This document shows positions 34,481 through 45,313 of a stretch of DNA of 64,000 nt, piece after piece; positions within the stretch are counted from its first letter, which is position 1, and each line of letters begins with the position of its first letter. Source of the stretch: Tubulanus polymorphus (taxonomy: Eukaryota > Nemertea > Palaeonemertea > Tubulaniformes > Tubulanidae). The notes under the pieces were generated by a model that saw only the letters and a program-made list of their open reading frames with translations, was not told the DNA's origin and ran no database searches. The position numbers and the translations under genes were made by a program. The stretch covers positions 5,144,278-5,208,277 of the forward strand of contig NC_134030.1 of assembly GCF_964204645.1 (NCBI RefSeq), read 5' to 3'.

Positions 34481-35461
34481 TCATTTGCATCTCAATTTTA
34501 CTCGAACTTGTTGCCTCAATTTCTTACTAGAGATGCAATACAAAATGAAATTCATACACGAATTTGAAGAAGTGAGAAGGTGTCCGAGTGAAGCAAGTTG
34601 GGGGTATTTGTTTTTTTGAATGAACTTACTAAACGCCTTTTCAAATCCTGAAGGGAATTCGAATAATAAATATGACATCACAGCTACAAATGCTAAAATT
34701 GATGCTTGATGTTGTACAGCAGCTGAGGATGAATCTTTACTTGAAATCGTATTCCTGTTTCTTGTTGCTATGAACAGTGATCTAATAATTATGATATCCG
34801 CAATGGCCATTATGAAAAAAGGTGAGAAGCTGATCAGTCCTATATGCATTAACGCGGGAAAATCTTTATTTACGTACGGAATACTTAATGAACGAGATAT
34901 CGAGATTTTCTCCTCAAACGGACAAAGCACCATTTTATAGATTAGGGACTTATAGTAAAGACGCCAACTACATTGCGATAATGCACAAACAATGATAACT
35001 ACAGTACAGATCATTTTGCATACTCGGGTCGTCATATAAACTCGAGCCTTGAATGGAAAAACAATAGCCACAGCCCGTTCTACACTGATCATTACTGTTA
35101 TCCAGTTTCTTGTCATTTTTACAGTTGGATTTACCCCATAATGGATCAAAAACGCTCCAATTTCGGGGTCTTCTCTCATGAATATTCCCTCTCCCAACCG
35201 CGACCACTCGTACAGATACCGAATCGGTCGGTTTATGGCCCAGATGATCAAAAATATATTTTCCACGAAGGCGAGAATTCGTAAAATAGTGAAAGTCGGA
35301 ACGTTTGAATTGTAGGACGACAACACGTAGATCGTTAACGAATTCAGAATAATTCCGGCGATTGAGACTGGTAAAATAGCATAAATATTAAACAACCATT
35401 TCACGTATGTAGCGTGGATCAACTTGCAATTTCTACCAGTAACATTCCCCGTATTAAGCAT
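34481..35461 (-). CDS. Rhodopsin-like GPCR, intronless (pair 1, copy B)
   Basis: Single exon, 326 aa, aligned end to end with the gene at 32242-33228. It begins MLNTGNVTGRNCK and has LNSLTIYVLSSYNSN in TM1, ISVERAVAIVFPFKARVY at the end of TM3, and NSCMNFILYCISS in TM7. The same unusual replacements of DRY and NPxxY are present as in copy A. Differences cluster around extracellular loop 2 and the end of TM5, which suggests ligand-binding divergence after duplication. Confidence 0.86.
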   Translation of the reverse strand: MLNTGNVTGRNCKLIHATYVKWLFNIYAILPVSIAGIILNSLTIYVLSSYNSNVPTFTILRILAFVENIFLIIWAINRPIRYLYEWSRLGEGIFMREDPEIGAFLIHYGVNPTVKMTRNWITVMISVERAVAIVFPFKARVYMTTRVCKMICTVVIIVCALSQCSWRLYYKSLIYKMVLCPFEEKISISRSLSIPYVNKDFPALMHIGLISFSPFFIMAIADIIIIRSLFIATRNRNTISSKDSSSAAVQHQASILAFVAVMSYLLFEFPSGFEKAFSKFIQKNKYPQLASLGHLLTSSNSCMNFILYCISSKKLRQQVRVKLRCK

Positions 35462-37633
35462 GTTGTCTAATTCTCAACAACTTGCAGCGACTATCATCAG
35501 TGTTGCTTGTAAACCAACATCCCGTTGAGATAATAACCCTTTCGCTACTCATGATGTGGTATCATTTGTGACATATTGACATTGCATCCATTTTAATGAA
35601 ACGCATGGTATTGTTATTTGCAGTGATTTCAGCCTCATCGTGTCATGTGAGAAAATATATCAGATATATATTTCTGGCAATATATACATCTAACGCAAAA
35701 TACGTTAACTGTTTGAATTTATTTCATTTATTTTCTCTATTGAAATGATCAACCAATACACGAAACACTGAATTAGATACAACTCTCGTGCCGGAAAATA
35801 TGGCTGAATCTAAAATCCACTCGAGGCGCAATGTCCGGTCTCTAAATGTCGCAGGCATCCGCGGTTTGCCGATTCGGCCACGGTTACCGGACGATTGTGA
35901 GTTTACGGTAAACCACCATAGTTCTCATTCTTTGGGTATCTTATTAGGAAATAAGTAAATCTACACCTGGCTCTGTTAAACGGCACAGGGAATTGTGAGA
36001 ATGTCGCCACTATTCATAGGTGCCAATCCTCTACGCAATTCTAGCGCGTAGTAATAATGCGTATATTGACTAATTCAGGGTTAGTTAGTAAATAAATTGA
36101 AATGCTTGCTTTGATCCAAAAACTCCGCATTAACCACTCATTATAATTGACATAAAAACCTTTCACAAATTTGCTGACTGTTGTTCTGCTGACGGTGTTT
36201 TTTTTTGCGGTGCACAAATTAAGACTAACGATAATTGACCGTTGTTTGCTAATAATCACGTATCGTATTTTGTTCTGTTTTCGGACGGATTTTTCCACCG
36301 CAAATGACCCTAATTTCTCCATTTACGTTCATACCAGTTTGGAGTAAACTCAGCGACGCCAAAGCGTCACATAATCATCACCAATCGCGTCATGCTAATA
36401 CACAGGTCCAATTTCTGTGATCTTTTTGGAAAGAAAAGCTTAGTTAAAAAATGTCGCATGTCCAGATTCACTGGTTTTCAGTTGCACGCAGCTATTTGAT
36501 AAGGCACAATTCAATATCTCTAAGTGAAATGCATATTTGTAATAAAAACTGTTGCAATATTTTTTCTAACTCGTGTAGCGCTATTGGAAAATGATCCTGT
36601 TTTTGTATGACGGTTAAGGAGAGTATTTTGCCAAAAGAGAAGAAAAAATATATAAATGGTATGCAATATGTAATGATGCACTAACGTGTAACTTTCTGAA
36701 AAAACGCCGGCATTCGAAATGTGGAGCAATAAATCACAAAAAACAACGATTTCGCGTAATTCACACAATTGAAGCATTAGCTGTAATCATGTAAGCAATA
36801 ATGATACAGTAGTATACGCATTATACTCTACTACAGGAGGGACATATTCATACATACATTCTACCTCTTCAATCTCCACGGTCAGGATGACAAGGTATGG
36901 CTCTCATTACGGAAAGAAATGTCGTTAGATCTTATTTCATAAGGATATAACCCCAAAAGAAGAGATACCGATTACCGATTCAAGAATTTTTGGAAAAAGT
37001 CGTGGGTTTAAATCGGTGTAGATCAACAAAACTAATCAAGAAGCTAAACTACAAGCATTTTTAGAAAAAGATAAGATTTTCCCTCATCTATATACGATTT
37101 TCCTCACCGGGGAAATTCTTGAACTTTTGGCGCGCAAATTTACGTGCGATAATTTGCGCCCAATTTTCTGAGATCGATATAGGTCAGTAGTGCAGCGTAA
37201 AACTGGAATATTCTGAACGGTTGTATGTATTTCTGATTTGATAGCGCATCAGGACACATAAACTCCCAATGCGGGATATACGTACAAAATGCTATTCGAT
37301 AAAAACTTGTTATGTTAAAAATACTGTGTGAAATGCGAAACGTAGAATAACGTGTTTTATGAATATATATATACCACGACTATGGTATATTGTGGTAACT
37401 GTTTGTTCATATGTCTAGAGACACTGACGAATTGGAATATTGTTAATTTTCTATCAGAGAACTTGCTAATTCTTTGGTAAGTATTATGCCGGTTACATTT
37501 CCTCGCTATCAGAATCAAGAATGTTCAAATTCCGTTTTGACTTTTGGAGTAAGAGCCTTGCTGTGTAAAATTATTGCGGTTTGGCACCAAAATGAATAAA
37601 AATGTATGCTATCAAATTGTAGCTGATGACGTC
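35462..37633. other. Intergenic, no gene seen
   Basis: AT-rich spacer between the GPCR pair and the Ig receptor. A short hairpin (ggcgcgcaaatt ... aatttgcgccc) lies near 37130-37162. The small ORFs are low-complexity and not called. Confidence 0.4.
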
Positions 37634-40489
37634 ATGCAGGCCATAATTCGACTTGCATACTGTGCGCTGATTTTCAGCTGTGGGGCGTATTATTCAACGC
37701 AAGGTAAATAATGAAACTAAATCACGGTTTTAAGTCATAATCAACAAAAACGAGGGTCAGGGGAACATGAAAATGTTCATTACCATCTAGAATGGAAAAT
37801 AAGCAAGATATTAGTTCTGTACTGCTTTTATCTACATTACGTTACATATCACGGTCGACAATTTAGATATTTTGTTCTGATTTCAGCTTGTGGTAAAGAC
37901 GATGTGTCCCGCCCCGTCATCTCACAAACGAGCTCGACGCCAGTAATGGGTGGAACATTGAAGATATCCTGTCAAACACCACGCACCTTGTCTTCCAAGT
38001 GTCTAGCGTTCGGACTTAAACTACAAAAAGGGGCGACGGATGTGGCTTCGTATCTCGGCCAGTCGAAATGTTTCGTCTCGAACAATATGAGAATAGACAG
38101 TATGTCGCGATGGGTAGCGAGGTGTAGTGATAATAACAAACTGGAATTAACCATTACAAACGTAGATAAAGCCGATTCCGGAGTTTATATATGTAGCATA
38201 CTGAATGAATACAGCACGAAAGTTACAGTTAACGTTTATTGTAAGTTAATCAAAATAATCTAAAGATCTTATATTATGTATTATACGTATAATACTTGTC
38301 TCTCATATCTGATGGTTTTCCCTCTCGCAGATCCAGCGACCGCGGTCGTGTTGAATATCGACAAATCCTCTGCCAGAGAGAACGACCGCGCAACTGTCGT
38401 ATTAACGTGTGCGGCGTCCGGCGGCAATCCTGCGTATTACGAATACTCGTGGTTGTTTCAGAGATTTGGTGAAACTGCCCGCGTGTTACGGGATCAAAGA
38501 TCAAGCACGCTTACTCTGAGTCGAGTGACTTACATGAACGCCGGGCAATATCGATGTGACGTCATCAATGATGGCGGAAAGGAAACCAGTAATGTTGTCT
38601 CATTGAACGTACAACGTAAGTATGCTTTGAATTCTAGTCCATAATTCAAACCGTGTCGTCTTGTTATGTTCGGAAATATAACATTCATTACAGATAAACC
38701 AGTCGTTCGAACTATTTTACCCCCGGAGTTGAGAATCGAGTCAATGAACCACGGCAACGTGGTTGTGACGTTTACGGCAAGACCGGAAGTGAGTAGCTTC
38801 ACCTGCGCAATGGCCGGTCAGACTGTAGCCCGATCTCGCCAGCCGACAAAGGTTGAAAGAACTGGAAATAACGTCTGGACTGTTTCGTACACTCAAGTGA
38901 GCGTCGGCGATTACGGGGAATACAGTTGTACGGCGAAAAATTCAGAGGGCACAACTCCCGTGAAACTCATCATCGGAAGTCCAGGTATACTTATAAGAAT
39001 ACAGCTTCTAAGCCGTTCAAAGCAAAGGTCCCTGACTATCTCTATTTGGTTCGCGTGGAAATGTAAATTATGAATTTTTAAATGGGTGTATAATCTAGAA
39101 GTTTTACGCCATGCTTTAAGAGAAGATGTGTACTTTGATTTACATGAAGGAATTCTAAAATATTTTCAAATTATAGGAATACCCGAAGCACCGACCAATA
39201 TAACCGTTGAACCGACTGATACTAATGGGTTACGTGTCCGCTGGATCAGCAGATTCGATGGCGGCTCCCCGCAACAGTTCACCATCAAGTTTCGGCGAAA
39301 AGGTTCGACGACGGAATGGCAGCAGATCTCCGGAATACGCGATCCGGGTTACAAACGACCTCAGTCGTACACTATCGAGAATCTTGAAGTCGGTTCTCAA
39401 TACGATATCATTGTGTCAGTCGTTAATCGTTATACTTCCGGTGATGTCGCAGTCGCCGGGGAACAAGTTAGCGGAAAAACCAATGGTACGTTAAGCGAAA
39501 TTCCATTCCGTCCGATTTTCGATAGCCGATAGTCGGCTGTTCTAATTTCTTGAACATACATGTTTGTTTTCTGATATCATGGAGATTTGTTTTTCAGATC
39601 GAGCTGCTTTGAGTAGCAGTGTAGTAGCGGCCGTTGTAGTTCCTATTCTCGCAGTTGTAGTGTGTATAACAATTGTCGCGTTTTGCATCCTGCGACAGAA
39701 AAGGAAACAGGCAGCTGCAACCTCCGCCACGACTAAACCACCCAAATTAGGTAAATCTGCGGTATAATGTACACAGTAAACATTTTCAACGGCGATCAAG
39801 TAACATTCACAGTGCACACCATCAATTGGTGCCTTTTCAGGCGTAGCAGTTCTTCCGACGGAGGGTTTCGAATATCCAAATCACGAAGCTGTGAATGGAA
39901 ATCCATTGGGTTGCGACGAACTGGATTATGAAGTTACTGTTAAAAAAGCATATTTCAAACGACCCAGTCAACAAGAAGAGGCCACATATGCTAATATCGG
40001 GTACCAACCCGACTTGAAAGTAAGACCTGGAACCAGTTTTCTCATTTACAATTTGATTGAAAGTCATTGAAGTTAAGATTCATATAACAATCATTTAGAT
40101 TTTGGGTCCTGATCTTGGAATTTTGTTTACGATCCAATCGCTACGATATTCGATGCTAAATTTTCGAGTTCCAACGCATTATCTTATATATCTTACAAGC
40201 GTTTGAACTTTACCGATGTCTGTTTAGAAAATTGTGTTACATGTACTTTCGCCTTTTCTAGGATATTGGCGCCGATGGGACTATATACGCAAGCGGCGAT
40301 AGTGGAGGCGGGGGAGAGAAAGGTACTTCGCAGCGTCCAATGACCATCGTCGGTGACACCCAAGACTCGCAGTATTCCGAACTGGACATGACGAGGAAAG
40401 GCCCCGATCTGGCAACATTAAATGAACAAATGAAGCGACAAGAGCAATCCACTAGAAAGAGTGCGCCTAGAAAGGACACAGAAGTGTGA
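37634..40489 (+). CDS. Ig/FN3 transmembrane receptor with ITIM-like tail
   Basis: Eight exons: 37634-37703, 37887-38240, 38331-38615, 38694-38984, 39177-39485, 39598-39750, 39841-40019 and 40262-40489, giving 622 aa. Layout: signal peptide (MQAIIRLAYCALIFSCGAYY, residues 1-20); Ig-like domain 1 (about 24-141, ADSGVYICSI); Ig 2 (142-236, NAGQYRCDV); Ig 3 (237-333, GDYGEYSCTA); FN3 (334-436, APTNITVEP); TM (about 444-466); cytoplasmic tail to 622. One exon per domain, with phase 1 joints. The tail has SQYSEL (Y585), fitting the ITIM consensus [S/I/V/L]xYxx[L/I/V], plus TYANI and TIYAS. It is probably an adhesion or inhibitory surface receptor of the nephrin-like kind; partner unknown. The polyadenylation signal is at 40745-40750. 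Confidence 0.85.
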
Positions 40490-40777
40490 TATGTTATACA
40501 CACTGTCTTATTTAGATATGTATACATAAAGAAGAAAGGCATTTATTATCAATATCATTATCATTATCATAGTTATCATTTTATTATAACGCATGTGTCG
40601 AAAAATTGTAGATTATGCTAGTGTTTTGTTAAAAAGATATACGAAACTTAGGTCTTCTTAATAGGTTCATTTCGATCATCTGAATACATGTCTGTGTCAC
40701 ACAAGGACATTATCAGTTAATTCGAATAACAATTTACATTCATAAATAAAAGAAATTTGAAAATAAGAAAGCTTCAA

Positions 40778-40937
<160 letters not shown>

Positions 40938-40959
40938 ATTCCACACTAGAAATGACAAA

Positions 40960-41045
40960 ATAGAGCCCGAAAAGTTTTCTTAAGCGTTAGTTTATCCGAC
41001 GTTTCGACTATATCAAAATCATATTCGGTTATTACCCTGATAAAA
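40960..41045 (-). repeat. Retroelement tail-like sequence beside TA repeat
   Basis: On the minus strand this reads ccgaatatgattttgatata, then gtcgaaacgtcggataaact. The gtcGAAACgtcgg core and the ccga/tcgg pairing resemble the element end at 7797-7870 and, less closely, 20638-20790. It ends next to the TA tract. It is probably the terminus of a Penelope-like or similar retroelement. Confidence 0.3.
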
Positions 41046-41218
41046 ATGGAAAAGGAAAACCCTTGAGATACCTGAAAGTTTTTGCAAAGTTCATAATACA
41101 TGTACAACAAAAGCGCAGCAAATGCACGTATGTACGTACACTTGCATTTAAGCGCACAGTCAATACTATAATCTTTTTGTTATGATTTCATGTCCTTCAG
41201 CCACATATTTCTGGAAAT

Positions 41219-43890
41219 CTATACATCTTGAGTGACATTTTTGTGAATTTCTGCCACCTTTGAGTCGGCAATTTGAACTTTTCTCATCTGTAAGTAATTT
41301 GGCGCACCATCTTGACCATCAAAAGACACGATACCAAAAACAACGTAACCAAAAATACCGATGAGCAGGATTAAACTAAAAATAATCAAAGCGGTCGTGA
41401 CGATGATATTTCGCAAAAACCAATCCATTTCACTGGAAAGTGATACCGAAATTTCGTGATCATCCCGTTGAACCTGAAATGATAGAAAACATCTAAATAA
41501 CGGTCAACGTTAAGAAAGGATCTATTTCTTTTTACTACTTACATTTGACGGTGTCGGACGTTCAAGGAACGCGGTACAGTCTCCTATCGTGTGCAGAGGA
41601 CAGGACATATTTACCAATCTATTATAGCGTTGCCCCCATGTATGGAAACTAAAAAATAGACATCCCTGCATATAAACATCCTAATATTATCGTAAATACA
41701 TGAATTTCAGGTCTGGCGGAACCGAAGCGGCTATGGCCGGGCTAATAATTTTTGCCGATTGTAATTTTTTTGGAAAACGTTTTCGTGATCGACTATATGA
41801 AATCATTATATATGCTGTATCGTATTCGACGGATGTGTGGAAAATAACACAAGAGGTGGAAATACTACAACGTTGATATTATGAAAATCAATGGAGAATT
41901 GCTCCGGCATTTTTATGCGCATTTAAGATCTCACCTCGTTGCTTGTTTGAAAACATCTGCTGAACACGAAGCTAGCATGCATGTATATATTGTTATCGTC
42001 TGTCGTCAATTCATAAAAAATAAAAACATACATGGCAATACACAATGCTTTTTAGGCCGATTCACCGCGAGCAATGGGCGATCCGAATAAGTCTTTAAAG
42101 AGTATTAGAAAACAAAAGATGTGCGAATGAACAGTTGCCCATCAGCATTTTTGCGACAGAAAATGAAGTCTTTCTCCCGGCGGGCAACATAGCACCAGCC
42201 GGTGGCGCCGCCCCTGCTATTAGCCAACCAGCCTATCAACGCGAAGTAAACACGTCCCTTACAGTTCCGGATCTCAGGCGTAAAGTTGAATATTTTACCA
42301 CCCTCTATCCCCTGCCTGCGCCTGCATTTTTATAGCCCACTTACGATTAATCAAGAACTTTTACCTTTTACTCCGAACTAGGTCAAACAGCTGGGGCGTT
42401 TGACTTGGGCGTTTGACCGCGTAGTATTTTTTCTGATAATTACTTAATTCAAAAACTAGGTCAAACCAGCTGGGGCGGTTGACCTAGTTATTATTGTATG
42501 ACCTTGTTTGTAATTCGTTGCAAAAATGATTTTCAAAATTTCATTGTATAATATTACTCATTTACCTGTTGACAATGAGAGCAATGGCAGTCTTTAGAAC
42601 TGAAGCAGTCAATCTAGAAACGTAAAACAAAATAGTTTAGTAATATATATATAGATATTAATCCTGACATTTCCCATGTTCAACTGGATTTTGTCATTCA
42701 GAGCGCACCACAGGGATGAATGTTCTTTGGCCAGAACAATTTCGAATTGCAATTGCGGTATGGCGATTTGTGTCGACATAGGATGGATTTATTGTATTTC
42801 CTCTTTAAATTCCATATTATAATGAATCTTGGATAGCTTGATTAAACGCATCAAACATTTCGTTATTGGTATTGGCCACTTACACCGGATTGTGGAGATG
42901 TAGTCGACGCCGCTTCCACTATTCGAGACATGTCGTCGTGCATTAGAGATAATATGCTTTCCAAGCAGAAGTTTTGCTTTTCAATATCTAATCTACACAG
43001 CAATATAAATGCATCGCCCATGTATGACATCAGCTGTATAAATAAAAAACGAATTAAAAAACATATAATTGCCGCAGCTCTACATATGTAAAAGCGAATC
43101 TGTCTATGTTAAAACCGATCTTTAAAAAAGATCCACTACATATGTTTTGAAGTTTCATCGATTATAGCGGAAACCTCTCATTTACAGTGCACTGGACAAA
43201 ATACTGTTCAGCTTCATAAAGTCATATGTTAATCATTACCTGATTAAAGTTTTCAATTTGAGGCTGGTTTTGCCAGTATAATTCAGACTGGTGACTGCAC
43301 AATCGCCTCCTAGATTCAGCATCTTTCCAGGTCGAGACTAGATGTTGTATCGCCGTGCGCCGTTTGTTGTGTAGCGATGGTGACCCGTCATAATTCTCTG
43401 TCCCGCAGTAACTCCAACGAGGTACTTTTCTACCGTTGCACGTTTCGCTTACATCATTCGCCGAATAATCAATGTCCAATTCGAGAACGAATCCGAATTT
43501 ACTCGTTATAAATGTTCGTTCTAAGCCTTTCGATTTCAAACAACTACCGAGCAACGCATTTCTGAACAACATCGGAATTAACTCAACGTTATTTACAATG
43601 TCATAAACGTTACTCCCGGGTTTCTTGATGACTGGGTACCGTACCATTTGATACGAGTACCACAAAACGGTTCCGCACAACATCCCGATCATGAACGTTG
43701 CGGTGTACGATAAGAAAATGTTCAATTTACCTCCTCTCATTGTTTTCGGGTGAGATATCTGTCTGCTTAGAACCCTCATACTTTTAGATAGCCTAGCTAA
43801 CAGCGCTATACCGATTGATCTGCTCGAGTGTAAAAGGCACTGTCGACGTGTTGTTCGCGCTATTTTAAGCACCCGCCGTGTTATGATCAA
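41219..43890 (-). CDS. Orphan two-TM protein with Cys-containing ectodomain
   Basis: Five exons: 43240-43890, 42884-43033, 42566-42613, 41543-41665 and 41219-41473, all joined in phase 0, giving 408 aa. There are two hydrophobic helices: TM1 about 57-80 (TATFMIGMLCGTVLWYSYQM) and TM2 about 346-370 (IIVTTALIIFSLILLIGIFG). The loop of about 265 residues between them holds many cysteines, including CFSSKDCHCSHC on its own 16-codon exon. A basic N terminus before TM1 suggests that both ends are cytosolic. The topology recalls P2X or ENaC subunits, but no motif of those families is present. I do not recognise the family. Met51 (MRGGKLNIF) is an alternative start. Confidence 0.7.
42374..42497. repeat. 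Hairpin repeat with two copies
   Basis: The segment aactaggtcaaacc, loop agctggggc, ggttgacctagtt forms a hairpin with 13 bp of pairing and one bulge. A partial copy (aactaggtcaaacagctggggc) lies about 85 bases upstream. It sits in intron 3 of the orphan two-TM gene. Short MITE-like origin is possible. Confidence 0.45.
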
Positions 43891-45313
43891 TGTATAATAT
43901 ACAACGATCTCTAAAGCAGAAATAATGTCAGTTCATAAGTTCATACGAAACCTCCAAAGACATAACAAAAAAAAATACACAGATAAAGGTTCGGGTTGAA
44001 TTCATTCACATACAAGATCTTGTTCCAAATTTTACAATAGATATAGTTGGGGTAAAATTGGAGGGTTAAATAGGACACTTGATTTATTAACCAGCTGGTA
44101 GTCCCCTGTTCTTGAATAGCTTTTTATTCTAATAAAACGTTTGGAAAAATTTTGCAGCAAATTCAAGGATCGCCATAATTTCATCAAAGTTGGATTCAGA
44201 AAGTTTGCATAATCGGGGATTTCTTATTATTTTGAGTGCCTATAAAGAGTATAAAAGGTTTCGATAACTTTGAATGTGTGTCTACTGTCAATTATAATTG
44301 TCTTTGCGACTGACTTTTTCGAATAAACTAGGCAGAATAGCCCGTTTACGTCTGTTCATGAGAGTAATTTCGTTGATTATTCGATGATTTGAGTTCTAGC
44401 TATGTATTTGTATATGTTAACCCACTGGGTAAAATAGGAATTACTAATGCACGGTTTGACTCCATGACCCTGTGTGTTTATGGGTCAGTTTTGAGATTCA
44501 ATCTTCTTGCAGCATTTGGGTAGTATCCTATCAGATCGTTTTAAGATATTCAACTGTACATGTGTGGTTTTAACTAAATGTTAAACCCTTAGCGGTGCCG
44601 TTTTCCCTGCAAGTGTATCAGCTACGCATAATTCTTTTCAGCAAATCAATGAGCCAATGAATTATGCGAAACATTTCGGATTCAGTTTTCTTGGAGAAAT
44701 GTGATATACATAAAAAACCCGCGTGTTTTCTATTCTATACGTTACACATGACGCAATGTTTCTGGGGTCGAAATGCAACGAATTCTTACTTCGGTGACAA
44801 TGGAACAGAACGGTGTACAAGCTTATATGCACGAGTCATAAGTGGAATCGAGATGCATAACGGACTAAAATACGTTTTCAAGCAAACACATTCGTATCAA
44901 TGCAGCGCAACTACTCGTAGATGAAGCTACACACAACCTGTTTATCCGAGCTGTTTAAACATGAACACGAGAAAACTAACGAGTGTGCCCTTTGAAAATA
45001 AGACGACTGTTTCCTCAAACCTATTTCTAATGTTTTCGGTTATCAAGGATGCAAGGGGCTTGATCCCTGCGTTCTTGTGCAACATCAGGATTGGGGTATC
45101 GGGTTGACGGGAGGTTATGCGTTTTGATGACCAGCACCATTTTGGACGTTTTGCACAAGCAGCAGCTGCTAACCGAAGTAAGACGTCATCTCTGTATCCT
45201 ACAGACTACTGATATGATGTAATGCAATGCTAAAATCTGACTTAAATTTATTCATTATGATCAAGATAAAATAAGTATATTTTGGCCGCGTAGATTAATG
45301 AATTTATCTAGTC
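43891..45313. other. Intergenic, no gene seen
   Basis: Spacer between two minus-strand genes. The plus-strand ORF at 44664-44924 has no recognisable domain or supported splice context and is not called. Confidence 0.4.

Noticed and set aside
42135-42335. Plus-strand ORF with Pro/Ala-rich sequence
   Set aside because: It lies within an intron of the minus-strand two-TM gene and shows no similarity or splice support.
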